Position numbers and translations under genes: made by a program
NCBI RefSeq assembly: GCF_029714425.1
Contig: NZ_CP121668.1
Coordinates: 2,377,501 to 2,441,500 of the forward strand
Direction of reading: 5' to 3'
Source: Bradyrhizobium sp. CB2312
GTDB lineage: Bacteria > Pseudomonadota > Alphaproteobacteria > Rhizobiales > Xanthobacteraceae
Length of the DNA stretch: 64,000 bases
Shown: piece by piece, positions 26,075 through 34,753 of the stretch
How positions within the stretch are numbered: position 1 is the first letter of the stretch
How the letters are laid out: each line of letters starts with the position of its first letter
Notes under the pieces: generated by a model
Databases searched by the model: none
The model's input: only the letters and a program-made list of their open reading frames with translations
Told to the model about the DNA's origin: nothing

Positions 26075-26137
26075 CGGGCCCATTACAGAAGGGGCGTGTA
26101 CTCGTAAATCCGGTACGCGAGGCCCGCATTGCTGGCG

Positions 26138-27229
26138 TCAGATGGCCGCCTCGGTCTGCGGGTCGAAAACGTGAAGCCTGGAAGGCCGCATGGCAACGCG
26201 CAGCTTGTCGCCCACACTCACCCCAGCGGTCGGCTCGACGCTCGCCACCATGATACTCTCGCCCACCTTCATATCGAGCAGGATTTCCGAGCCGAGTTGC
26301 TCGACCACCTCAATCACAGCATCGAAGCATGGGTGGCCGAGATCAGCGCCACTCGCCACGGTGAGGTCCTCCGGCCGCACGCCGAGCATGACCTCGCGTC
26401 CGATACGGCCGCGCAGCCGCTGCGCGGTCTCGTCCGGCAGCTTGATGCGCAGGCCGGAGTTCTCGGCGATCAGCGATCCGTTCGCCTCGGTCACCGTAAC
26501 GGCCGCGAAATTCATGGCTGGGGAGCCTATGAAGCCGGCGACGAACTTGTTGGAGGGATGATTATACAGTTCGAGCGGCTCCCCCACTTGCTGCACCACG
26601 CCGTCTTTCATGACGACGACCCGGTCACCCAACGTCATAGCCTCGACCTGATCGTGGGTCACGTAAATGGCTGTGGTGCCGAGACGCAGATGCAGCTTCT
26701 TCAGCTCAACGCGCATCTGCACCCGCAGTTTGGCATCGAGGTTGGACAGTGGCTCGTCGAACAGGAACACGCGGGGGTGGCGCACGATGGCACGGCCTAA
26801 CGCCACACGTTGGCGCTGACCGCCTGAGAGCTGGCGTGGCCTGCGCGTGAGCAATTCGCCGATGCCGAGGATGTCGGCCGCCTCCAGCACGCGCTTGTCG
26901 ATTTCCGATCTTTCGAATTTGCGCATCTTCAGGCCGAACGCCATGTTGTCGTACACGGTCATGTGCGGGTACAGAGCGTAATTCTGGAACACCATGGCGA
27001 TGTCGCGGTCCATGGGCGCCAATTCATTGACCACGTTGCCGTCGATGGAGATATCGCCGGAACTGATCGCTTCGAGTCCGGCGATCATCCTGAGCGTCGT
27101 CGTCTTGCCACAGCCGGAGGGGCCGACGAACACCATGAACTCCTTGTCGCGGATCTGCAGGTTGACATCTTTGACGGCGTGCACGCCGTCAAAGAATTTG
27201 TTGATCCCCTTGAGGACGACCTGCCCCAT
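26138..27229 (-). CDS. ABC transporter ATP-binding protein (sugar, UgpC/MalK type)
   Basis: This 363-residue ATPase has Walker A GPSGCGKTT near residue 36, Q-loop VFQNYALYPHMTV, signature LSGGQRQRVALGRA, Walker B VFLFDEPLSNLDA, and switch His in VTHDQVEAMTL. A C-terminal TOBE/OB-type regulatory domain of about 120 residues follows (GVRPEDLTV, VEQLGSEILL), as in MalK and UgpC. It energises the importer encoded by the next three genes upstream in the operon. Its stop is only about 50 bp from the right end of the insertion sequence, so any downstream genes of the operon may have been separated. Confidence 0.93.
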   Translation of the reverse strand: MGQVVLKGINKFFDGVHAVKDVNLQIRDKEFMVFVGPSGCGKTTTLRMIAGLEAISSGDISIDGNVVNELAPMDRDIAMVFQNYALYPHMTVYDNMAFGLKMRKFERSEIDKRVLEAADILGIGELLTRRPRQLSGGQRQRVALGRAIVRHPRVFLFDEPLSNLDAKLRVQMRVELKKLHLRLGTTAIYVTHDQVEAMTLGDRVVVMKDGVVQQVGEPLELYNHPSNKFVAGFIGSPAMNFAAVTVTEANGSLIAENSGLRIKLPDETAQRLRGRIGREVMLGVRPEDLTVASGADLGHPCFDAVIEVVEQLGSEILLDMKVGESIMVASVEPTAGVSVGDKLRVAMRPSRLHVFDPQTEAAI

Positions 27230-27235
27230 TCGCTG

Positions 27236-28087
27236 TCAGCCCTTCACTGATCCGGTCAATCCCGCGACGTAGTGTTCGACGAAGAACGAATAGGCGATAG
27301 CAACCGGTATCGATCCAAGCAGGGCCCCAGCCATCAGCGGCCCCCAGTAGAATACATCGCCGCGGATCAGCTCCGATGTGACGCCGACCGGCACGGTCTT
27401 CTGCTCGGGCGAGGACAGGAACACGAGCGCATAGATGAACTCATTCCACGACAGCGTGAAAGCGAAGATGCCGGCCGAGAGGATGCCCGGGATCGCCACC
27501 GGGATGACGATGTAGAGCATCGCTTGCCAGCGCGAGGCGCCGTCAATGCGCGCGCATTCCTCGAGCTCCTTCGGGACCGCCTTGAAGTAGCCCATCATGA
27601 TCCAGGTGCAGAACGGAATAAGAAAGGTCGGATAGGTCAGGATCAGTGACCAGGGCGTGTCACCCAGGCGATAATTGCGTATGATCTCTGCCAGCGGAAT
27701 GAACAGCAGTGTCTGAGGGACCAGATAGGTGATGAAGATGGCAGTGCCCAGGCTGCCGGCAAATGGAAAGTTCAGCCGCGACAGGGCATAGCCGGCGAAT
27801 ACGCCGCACACGAGCGAGATGGCGGTTGAAGCGAGCGCGATGAACGTCGTGTTCCACAGCCACGAAGCGAACAGCGTCTCCTCGAACAGATACCTGACAT
27901 GGTCCCAGGTCGGTTTCCACGTCCAGAACGGATTGTAGTTGCTCGAATTCCAGGGCCGGTAAAGCTCGCCGTCCGGCCGCACCGAAGTGATCACCATCCA
28001 GTAGAACGGGAACAGCAGGAAAAGCAGGAACAGCGCCATCGGGACGTAAAAGAACACCCACTTTCGCCACCTTGCGCCCTCGATCAT
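27236..28087 (-). CDS. Carbohydrate ABC transporter permease (MalG-like)
   Basis: This 283-residue protein has six membrane helices and the inner-membrane permease EAA loop: ELEECARIDGASRWQAMLYI, then PVAIPGILSAGIFAF. That is the normal form of MalG/UgpE-like permeases. It contacts the ATPase through this loop and pairs with the MalF-like permease encoded 3 bp upstream. The 6-bp spacing to the ATPase and the 3-bp spacing to the other permease show one operon. Confidence 0.92.
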   Translation of the reverse strand: MIEGARWRKWVFFYVPMALFLLFLLFPFYWMVITSVRPDGELYRPWNSSNYNPFWTWKPTWDHVRYLFEETLFASWLWNTTFIALASTAISLVCGVFAGYALSRLNFPFAGSLGTAIFITYLVPQTLLFIPLAEIIRNYRLGDTPWSLILTYPTFLIPFCTWIMMGYFKAVPKELEECARIDGASRWQAMLYIVIPVAIPGILSAGIFAFTLSWNEFIYALVFLSSPEQKTVPVGVTSELIRGDVFYWGPLMAGALLGSIPVAIAYSFFVEHYVAGLTGSVKG

Positions 28088-28090
28088 GGC

Positions 28091-29026
28091 TCAGCGGACC
28101 TCCACGCGGCGGATGTAGAGAAGCTGGATGACGACGACCAGAAACAGGACCGGAAACATTGCGAGCGAGATGGCGGCGCCCTCGCTCAGGAGGCCTGTGC
28201 CGACGCCGATCTGATAGGCGTAGGTGGCGAACAGGTGCGTTGCGTTGGCCGGCCCGCCGCCCGTCATCACATAGACAATCTGGAAATCGGCGAACGTCTG
28301 AATCACCGAGAACAGCATCACGACCATGGTCACGGGCAACAGCAGCGGCCAGGTGATGTGCCAGAACCGCTGCCACGGCTTGGCGCCGTCGATGGCGGCG
28401 GCCTCGTTGAGTTCGGGACTGATGGTTTGCAGGCCGGCGAGCAGGCTGATGGCGAAGAACGGCACCCCGCGCCAGATGTTGACGATGATAATCGAGATCA
28501 TAGCGAGGTCCGGATCGCCCAGCCAATTGATCCGCCCGGTGATCAAACCGAGATGGTAGAGGAGCCAATTGAGAACGCTGAACGTCGGGTCGAACATCCA
28601 CTTCCAGGCGAAAGTCGAGAGTACGGTCGGAATAATGAACGGCAGCAGGATGAAAGCACGGGTAAAAGCCTTGCCGCGGAAATTACGGTTGAGCAGCATG
28701 GCCAGCCACAGCCCTAGCGCCAGCTTGAAGACGGTGGTCACGCCCGTATAGAGGAAGGTATTATAAACGGCGGTGCGAAAGATCCCGTCGTTGAAGATCT
28801 TGTAGAAGTTGGCGAGGCCGACGAAGTCGCCGGGAATACCGACGCGCGAGCTGGTGACCGACAGCAATATCCCTCGCATGAAGGGATAGGCGATGAACAG
28901 GCCGAGCAGTACGATGGTCGGCACCAGCAGCACGAACGCCAGCCAGCGCTCGTCCTCGAGCAAACGCTGTCGCCGGGGAGGGGGCGCCTCGCGGAGCGTG
29001 GTGTCGGAGACCGCGCTTATCGCCAT
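28091..29026 (-). CDS. Carbohydrate ABC transporter permease (MalF/UgpA-like)
   Basis: This 311-residue protein has six membrane helices after a short charged cytoplasmic N-terminus (LREAPPPRRQRLLEDE). It has the EAA-loop pattern SPELNEAAAIDGAKPWQRFW and HITWPLLLPVTMVVML. This is the partner permease of the MalG-like protein in a heterodimeric channel. It is the second gene of the operon, 65 bp after the binding-protein gene. Confidence 0.92.
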   Translation of the reverse strand: MAISAVSDTTLREAPPPRRQRLLEDERWLAFVLLVPTIVLLGLFIAYPFMRGILLSVTSSRVGIPGDFVGLANFYKIFNDGIFRTAVYNTFLYTGVTTVFKLALGLWLAMLLNRNFRGKAFTRAFILLPFIIPTVLSTFAWKWMFDPTFSVLNWLLYHLGLITGRINWLGDPDLAMISIIIVNIWRGVPFFAISLLAGLQTISPELNEAAAIDGAKPWQRFWHITWPLLLPVTMVVMLFSVIQTFADFQIVYVMTGGGPANATHLFATYAYQIGVGTGLLSEGAAISLAMFPVLFLVVVIQLLYIRRVEVR

Positions 29027-29091
29027 GTTCGATCCTCGTCGGCCGGAAGATTCCGCCGCCCCTCGAAAAATGGGAGGGGGGCGGCTTATCC

Positions 29092-30408
29092 TCAGACGTA
29101 GACCTTCTTGAGCTCAGCCTCTGCCCATTTCACGGCATCCTCGGGGGGCATGCCTTGGACAGCCTTTGCGTACATATCAACGATGACGTACTTGGTTACG
29201 ACCTCGGCTGCCCTGCGCGTAGAGGGTCCCTCATAGCCAGCGAAGCGCCCTGTGCGCGCGGCTTGCTTGTAGGGCAGCATGATCGGGTCGTCGCCCCACA
29301 GCTTGTGCTTTTCCCAATCCGTGGTCGGGCCGACCGAGAAGCCCTTCTGGGAGACGAACCATTTGTCGTAGACGTCCTTGGAGTGAATCCAGCCAAGGAA
29401 TTTCTTCGCCGCATCCTGGTTCTTCGAATAACCCATCAGGAGGTTCGAGAACGGGACGTGATAACTGAACTGTCCGCCGGGGCCCTTGGGCAGCGCGGCA
29501 TGCAGGATGTCGTCCTTCAGCGGCCCGCCGGCCTCCGTCTTGTAGGTATCCGGCTTGCGCAGAGTCTCGATGTAGATCGAGGCGCCATTGAGCGTGGCGC
29601 TGCATGTCCCGGACAGAAAAGCGCGGTTGTTGTTGGAATCGTCCCAGGCGAGCCCGCCTTCATCGTGGGCGTCCTTCCAGAATGCCACCATGAATTTAAC
29701 CGCCTCGACCGTTGCCGGGCTATTCAGCGCAACCGTCTTGCCGTCAGCCTCGACCTCCTTGCCGCCCCAGGACCACAGGTAGGGGTAGGCGAAGGCGGGC
29801 GCATCGCCGAAGGTGTGACCCAGCGTTTGGCCGATTGGCCGTCCCTTTGCCTTCAGCTTCTTGCCGGCCTCGCGATACTCCTCCCACGTCTGGGGGAATT
29901 TTCCGTCCGTGTAGCCGATCTCGGCAAACCAGGACTTTCGGTACGCGATCTGCAGGCCGACGATGCACCACGGCACTGCGATCCACTTTTTGCCGTCATT
30001 GGCGACAGCGCGGGATGTTTCGTAGAAGCCGCCCTGGCTCTTGCCGAGCGCTTCAGCAATGTCGCTGACGTCTGCGACGCTTTCGCCGTAGAGTTGCCCC
30101 CAATTATTGAGGACGCAGACGACGTCGGGGCCGGACCCGGACTGGATCGCCGAGGTGACGCGGGCTTGGATGTCGTTGGCATTGATGGTCTCGATATTGA
30201 GCTTTATGCCGAGCGCTTTCTCGCACTCCTTGGCGATTTCGTTGCGCAGCAGCTGATCTGACGCCGGAACGAAGTCTGTCCAGCGCAGCCAGTGCACCGT
30301 GGCGGCTTGCGCATAGGCGGGCGCCCTACCAACCGCCAGGATGCCGGCCATGCCGCCGGCCAGCGCGGTACCGCCCTTGAGGACGTTACGTCGGGTTACT
30401 GTCGTCAT
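29092..30408 (-). CDS. ABC transporter solute-binding protein (carbohydrate type, Tat signal)
   Basis: This 438-residue protein begins with a twin-arginine leader (TRRNVLKGGTALAGGMAGIL, ending near AYAQA), indicating export by Tat. The mature part is a cluster-D type extracellular binding protein: VHWLRWTDFVPASDQLL, PDVVCVLNNWGQLYGES and GPGGQFSYHVPFSNLLMGYS. It is the first gene of the importer operon running to the left. The ligand is probably a sugar, sugar alcohol or glycerol-phosphate type compound; sequence alone does not say which. No regulator or catabolic enzyme is adjacent. Confidence 0.9.
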   Translation of the reverse strand: MTTVTRRNVLKGGTALAGGMAGILAVGRAPAYAQAATVHWLRWTDFVPASDQLLRNEIAKECEKALGIKLNIETINANDIQARVTSAIQSGSGPDVVCVLNNWGQLYGESVADVSDIAEALGKSQGGFYETSRAVANDGKKWIAVPWCIVGLQIAYRKSWFAEIGYTDGKFPQTWEEYREAGKKLKAKGRPIGQTLGHTFGDAPAFAYPYLWSWGGKEVEADGKTVALNSPATVEAVKFMVAFWKDAHDEGGLAWDDSNNNRAFLSGTCSATLNGASIYIETLRKPDTYKTEAGGPLKDDILHAALPKGPGGQFSYHVPFSNLLMGYSKNQDAAKKFLGWIHSKDVYDKWFVSQKGFSVGPTTDWEKHKLWGDDPIMLPYKQAARTGRFAGYEGPSTRRAAEVVTKYVIVDMYAKAVQGMPPEDAVKWAEAELKKVYV

Positions 30409-30930
30409 GCATCCCTCCTCGATGTGCCCGAGCTGATGCCCTACGGCCAGTCTTGCGCCGGCTTGGAGTCCCTTTCAGTCGATTACGTCTCCGTGGTTCA
30501 ACGCATGCGCGCCTTGATGCCTGCGCAATGCGTTGGCTCGATGATCATTTGGTGGTGTTCCGCTTGCAGTGCCGGGGTGGCCAGTTCGCCGCGAACCAGG
30601 GGGCGTTCTTCGCGGTGCAGCGGCGCGATTACATCGCTCCCAATCGTAACGGCCATACGACCGGCGGCCTGGATCATGTCGGCGCTGCGGCCAGCGCTTG
30701 AGCCCTACCGTCATAACGATCCCTCCCGCGCAGCGACGGTATAGCCGTGGCCAAGCGGGTTTTCCCCGTCTTATATGAAGTTCGGTACCGGAAGCTGGCG
30801 CGACGTCATTGTCGCCCGCCGCAGCAGGAAATCAAGTACTAGCTTTGACGCGGAGGCCACGGTCTCACTCCGTGAACTGGCCGGCGACCAAAAGTATCGC
30901 CCCCTTGGGCGGCGGACCGCGTGAAGACGG
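30409..30930. other. Intergenic, upstream of the ABC operon; possible gene remnants
   Basis: This is about 520 bp without a confident gene. Two short minus-strand frames look protein-like but lack starts or full domains. One near 30500-30680 reads a stretch such as AGRMAVTIGSDVIAPLHREE. The other near 30771-30860 ends KLVLDFLLRRATMTSRQ. They may be decayed gene ends. The operon promoter should lie just right of 30408. Confidence 0.35.
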
Positions 30931-32610
30931 CTATTTCGCCAGCTTGCGCACGGCTTCGTCGACGCTGTGAAAGACATGCTCGCGGGGCAGGGCGTCGAAC
31001 AACCGGAAGCGCTCGAACGCGTCCTGCGCGCGCACCGATTCCAGCCGCGCCAGCGCGACGGTGACGCCCTGTTCGCTGCATACCTTGAACACATCGAGTA
31101 AAATCTGCGCGGCGGTGAAGTCGATCTCGACCATTCCGCTCGCCTCCAGCACCAGCAATTGCGGTGTCGATGTGCCCAGCACCTTGCTCACGTCGCTGCG
31201 GAAACCTGGTGCGTTGAGGAACGACAACGGTGCCTGCAGGCCGATCACGGCAACGCCTGCGATGCGCTCGCCGGGCAGGTGCGGATGCGCCGGCCACCAG
31301 ATCGTGGTGCCCGGCACGCGCTCGAACTCGACCAGCCTGGCGCGCGTGGTGCTCCAGATGCCGTGCAGCAGCGACAGCGCGATGCCGAGGAAGGCGCCCT
31401 GCTGAATCGGCAGCACGATGATGAGCGCGGCGGTGGCGACGATCAGCAGGAACTCGCCGAACGACTGCCGGTAGATCGTGACGATCTGCTTGGCGCGGAT
31501 GATGCGCAGCGCGACGAACAGCAGGATGCCGCCGAGCGCGGCGTCCGGCACGTGCTGCAGCAATCCGGTCCCGAAGGCGAGCAGCGCCAGCACGATCGCC
31601 GCGGCGGCAAGTCCGGCAAGCTGCGACTGCCCGCCGGTCTCGGCGACGATGCCCGTCCGCGGCGGGCTGGCATTGACCGGAAACGCGCCGAACAGGCCGG
31701 CCAAAACGCTGCCGGCGCCCGCGCCGAGGAAATCGCGGTCGACATCGGCCGGCTTGTCAGGATCGGACGGGAACGAGCGCGTCGTCGCGGCGGTCTGCAC
31801 CATCACCACGACGGTGATGACGAAGGCGAGCGGGACGAGGCGCACCCACAGTTCCGGCGCGAGCTCGGGGAAGGTCGGCCGCGGCAGCGTTCCCGGCACG
31901 CTGCCGACGACGCTGACGCCCTTGCTCTCGAGGCCGAGCGCGATCGTGGCCAGCGTCGCGCCGACCAGCCCGATCAGTGCGCCTGGAATTTTCGCGCTGA
32001 TCTTCTCGGAGATGAAGACCACGGCGAGCACACCGAAACCGATGCAGAACGTGATGGGATTGGTTTGGCCGATCTCGCTTGCGAGCACGCCGATGCGATC
32101 AAGCGTCGGCCCGCTGGGCGATGGAAGCCCGAGCACGCCCGGCAGTTGCGAGACGATGATGTGGACGGAGATGCCGGCGAGAAAGCCGACCATGACCGGC
32201 ACCGACAACAGGTTGGCGATGCCGCCGAGCCGGAATGCGCCGCCCGCCAGCATCATCGCGCCGACCATCAGCGCCAGCGCGATCGCGAGGCCCTGATATT
32301 CGGGCGTGCCGGTGGCCGCGAGCGCGGCAAGCCCGCCGGCGAAGATCGGCGTGATCGTGGAATCGGCGCCGCAGGACAGGAAGCGGTTGCCGCCGAGCAG
32401 CGCAAATCCGAGCGAGCCCGCCATGAAGGCGAAGAAGCCGATCTGCGGTGCGAAGCCGCCGAGCCGCGCGGTCGCCATCTGCTCGGGGATCGCGATCGCC
32501 GCCAGCGTCAGCCCCGCCATCAGATCGCCGGGCAGGGCGTAGGACGCGAGCGAGCTGAACAGCGGCCAGGCGTGCTTCGATGATCCCTTGGCGCGAGTGT
32601 CGTGCGGCAT
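30931..32610 (-). CDS. SulP-family inorganic anion transporter with STAS domain
   Basis: This 559-residue protein has the SulP transmembrane core (about 10-14 helices, residues about 20-430): LPGDLMAGLTLAAIAIPEQM at the start, and MTGNG-region equivalents further in (AGAGSVLAGLFGAFPVNASP). A cytoplasmic STAS domain follows from about 445 to 555 (STPQLLVLEASGMVEIDFTA). Transported anions in the family include sulfate, bicarbonate and others, often with sodium or proton. There is no carbonic anhydrase or sulfur-assimilation gene nearby, so the substrate stays open. It is a single-gene unit, separated from the caspase-like gene by a palindromic repeat. Confidence 0.9.
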   Translation of the reverse strand: MPHDTRAKGSSKHAWPLFSSLASYALPGDLMAGLTLAAIAIPEQMATARLGGFAPQIGFFAFMAGSLGFALLGGNRFLSCGADSTITPIFAGGLAALAATGTPEYQGLAIALALMVGAMMLAGGAFRLGGIANLLSVPVMVGFLAGISVHIIVSQLPGVLGLPSPSGPTLDRIGVLASEIGQTNPITFCIGFGVLAVVFISEKISAKIPGALIGLVGATLATIALGLESKGVSVVGSVPGTLPRPTFPELAPELWVRLVPLAFVITVVVMVQTAATTRSFPSDPDKPADVDRDFLGAGAGSVLAGLFGAFPVNASPPRTGIVAETGGQSQLAGLAAAAIVLALLAFGTGLLQHVPDAALGGILLFVALRIIRAKQIVTIYRQSFGEFLLIVATAALIIVLPIQQGAFLGIALSLLHGIWSTTRARLVEFERVPGTTIWWPAHPHLPGERIAGVAVIGLQAPLSFLNAPGFRSDVSKVLGTSTPQLLVLEASGMVEIDFTAAQILLDVFKVCSEQGVTVALARLESVRAQDAFERFRLFDALPREHVFHSVDEAVRKLAK

Positions 32611-32700
32611 CGATGAGTCGTCTCCGGAAAGGCTTGTCAGCCGATAAGACTACAGCATTTCCGTGTCGGGAAGCGGCAGACGCAATTTCTCTACATCCGT

Positions 32701-32780
32701 CGTCATTGCGAGCGAAGCGAAGCAATCCAGGATCCCTCCGCGGCGGCAGTCTGGATTGCTTCGCTGCGCTCGCAATGACG
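32701..32780. repeat. Palindromic dispersed repeat, family P4
   Basis: This 80-bp near-perfect palindrome has 30-bp arms, CGTCATTGCGAGCGAAGCGA at the left end and the complementary TCGCTGCGCTCGCAATGACG at the right. It shares the CGTCAT/ATGACG ends with the P1 elements but has different arms. It lies between two minus-strand genes and could act as a transcription attenuator. Confidence 0.85.
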
Positions 32781-32816
32781 GAGGACAAATCGGTCCTCCG
32801 TACCGGGCGTCAGCCC

Positions 32817-34325
32817 TCAGTACCGGCCCCGGTCGTTGTGGTAGTCGCCGCCGCGGCCGCCACCCATGCCCATGCCGATCCCGATCCCAATGCCGATGCC
32901 TTGCATGATGGCGCCGGGCGGCGGGCCGCGATCCGGCGGCGGTGCGCGCTCGTAGACCACTTCGTCGGGCGGCGGCCGGCGCGGTTTTGGCGGTGTCTCG
33001 ACCACCTTGCGCTTCGGCGGCGTCTCGTCGACCTTGCGCTTTGGCGGTGTGTCGTCGACGCGCTTCTTGATGATGGGCGCGACGGCCGGGTTGGCCGGGC
33101 TCGCCGGCGGCGTCGGCGTCGAGCACGGGCAGGTCGGCGCTAATGCGACGGCGATCGGGGCAGGTGTCGCCGCGGCCGCGACCGGCAAGGCATAGTTACG
33201 GTTCTGCACCCGGAGCAGCAGCCTGCGCGCGGTCGCGGCCAGGTCGCTGTTGTCCCAGTTGGCGAGATAGGCCTCGAACGAGGCGCGGGTGTTGATGGCG
33301 ACCGCGCGCTCCCAGGCCAGCATCTGGCGCCGGCGCTCCAGTACGGTGCGCAAGCGCGGCGTGCGGACGTCCTGAGCGTAGAGCTCGATATAGGCCTGAT
33401 AGGCCTCGACCGTGTCGTCAGCGATCACGATCTCATAGGCCGCCTTGGCGTCCTTGCCCTGCAGATCCTTGCGCCAGTCCTCGACGCTGCGCGTGCCGCT
33501 GGCGAGCGCCATCGATGATGCGCCCGGCAGGGACGACGAACTGCTCTCGCCGCCGAAGAACCTGAAATCGGTCGTCAGCGAGGAGCTTTCCCAGGGAATC
33601 TGCCGCCCGTCGGTCGATTGCGCCACTGCGACGCGGATGCGCTTGAATACCTCCTCGATCGGCAGGTTCGGCTGCTTGGCGATGGTCAGCGCGGCCGTGG
33701 TGTACGGGCTGTCGATGCCGTTGCCGTCCTCGGCTTCCGCGCCGGGCGAGGTCGAATAGGAGATGAACGAGCCGGGCGCGCCGGCCTTGGTGTCGACGAT
33801 GGCGAGGCCGTGGCCGGCGCCACTGAGCGCGGGGAACGGATTGTTGCGGCAGGCGTCCAGCATGAAGATGCGCGCCCGCGTCGGCAATGCGCCGAGCGTG
33901 TTGAGCATGTCGTTCAGCCGCACGCCTTGGAGCGGAATGTCGGCCTCGCGCTTGGGATCGAGATCGACAGGCACGAGGTAGTTCTCGCCGTCGATCTGGA
34001 GGCCGTGGCCGGCATAGAACACCAGCGCGACGGTGTCGGCGCCGCTGGCGCTGACCTTGTCGGCGAAGTCCGAGATCGCCGCGCGCATCTCGTTCTGACC
34101 GAGATTGGCCGCCGACGTGACGGTGAAGCCGGCATTGCCGAGCAGTTCGGTCATGCCCTTGGCGTCGTTGGCGGCGTTGGGCAGTTCCGGCACTGTGCGA
34201 TAGGCGGACTGGCCGATCACGAGCGCGAGCCGCGCTTCGGCAGCGGCGTCCGTTGGCGTCATCAATTGTGTGAATGCAAGAAGGCCGGATGCAACAAGCA
34301 AATTGCAAAGGACTGGACGGCGCAT
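32817..34325 (-). CDS. Exported caspase-family (C14) peptidase
   Basis: This 502-residue protein has a signal peptide (LLVASGLLAFTQLMTPTDA). A caspase-like p20 domain follows from about 30 to 250: RLALVIGQSAYRTVPELPNA, the catalytic His in VALVFYAGHG, and the catalytic Cys in MLDACRNNPF. A helical region comes next, then a Pro-rich tail with three imperfect TPPKRKV repeats (near residues 420-450). The end is a Gly/Ile/Met run (GIGIGIGIGMGMGGGRGG) and DYHNDRGRY. Such caspase-homologue proteins in alphaproteobacteria are periplasmic and of unknown substrate. The family is often found near peptidoglycan-binding partners, but none is adjacent here. Confidence 0.88.
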   Translation of the reverse strand: MRRPVLCNLLVASGLLAFTQLMTPTDAAAEARLALVIGQSAYRTVPELPNAANDAKGMTELLGNAGFTVTSAANLGQNEMRAAISDFADKVSASGADTVALVFYAGHGLQIDGENYLVPVDLDPKREADIPLQGVRLNDMLNTLGALPTRARIFMLDACRNNPFPALSGAGHGLAIVDTKAGAPGSFISYSTSPGAEAEDGNGIDSPYTTAALTIAKQPNLPIEEVFKRIRVAVAQSTDGRQIPWESSSLTTDFRFFGGESSSSSLPGASSMALASGTRSVEDWRKDLQGKDAKAAYEIVIADDTVEAYQAYIELYAQDVRTPRLRTVLERRRQMLAWERAVAINTRASFEAYLANWDNSDLAATARRLLLRVQNRNYALPVAAAATPAPIAVALAPTCPCSTPTPPASPANPAVAPIIKKRVDDTPPKRKVDETPPKRKVVETPPKPRRPPPDEVVYERAPPPDRGPPPGAIMQGIGIGIGIGMGMGGGRGGDYHNDRGRY

Positions 34326-34753
34326 GGTGTCACCTCCATCGGCAATGCGCGCGATGATGTCACCCTTTCTACGTCTGCGCCATGATACTGTCTGTGCGCT
34401 GGATCACCCTGCCCGCTGCGGCAAAATGGGGCAGGGCGTCTGCCGGAGCGGGAGGAGCATCGTTCTGGTGCCATCCATGTGAATTGCGCATTGATCCATG
34501 CGCCAATTGGATTGATCCCCGCCGCTGCACGACGTGCTCTCTCGCGTCCCGGTCCGGAGGCTGGTCCTGATCGCAAATCCCGCAAAAACATGGCCCTTCG
34601 CTGCTCGCGCGTGCCGTCGCCATTCGCCGCGCGCGGCTTCGCGAGGTCCGGGCGCAACCCTTGCCTGCCCCGTCGCTTTGGCCATACAGTCTACGCAACA
34701 GGCCGCGACAACGATCGCGGCCGTAAACAAGAATGCTTGGGAGAGACCGCACC
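34326..34753. other. Intergenic, divergent promoter region
   Basis: About 430 bp between the caspase gene and the TRAP binding-protein gene. Several short frames cross it, all without ribosome sites or recognisable domains. It must carry promoters for both flanking genes; none could be assigned by eye. Confidence 0.4.

Larger units (their letters stand above)
24683..26089 (+). mobile_element. IS110-family insertion sequence (IS1111-like)
   Basis: The element has one transposase gene and 12-bp inverted repeats near its ends: GTAATGGGCCCG at 24686-24697 and CGGGCCCATTAC at 26075-26086. Subterminal inverted repeats of about 12 bp are typical of the IS1111 group of IS110, and no target duplication is expected. 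The exact outer boundaries are inferred. Non-coding stretches of about 100 bp (left) and 240 bp (right) flank the transposase. The left end abuts the P3 repeat; the right end lies about 50 bp from the stop of the ABC ATPase gene. Confidence 0.8.

Noticed and set aside
30450..30744. Short frames upstream of the ABC operon considered as a regulator gene
   Set aside because: No helix-turn-helix or other domain, and no start with a ribosome site.
31159..32583. A 474-codon plus-strand frame opposite the SulP gene
   Set aside because: SulP and STAS motifs are complete on the minus strand; this frame is Arg/Asp/Glu-rich with no known domain.
32701..32780. The 80-bp palindrome considered as a CRISPR-like or tRNA-like element
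   Set aside because: It is a single inverted repeat, not a direct-repeat array, and no cloverleaf or CCA-type features are present.
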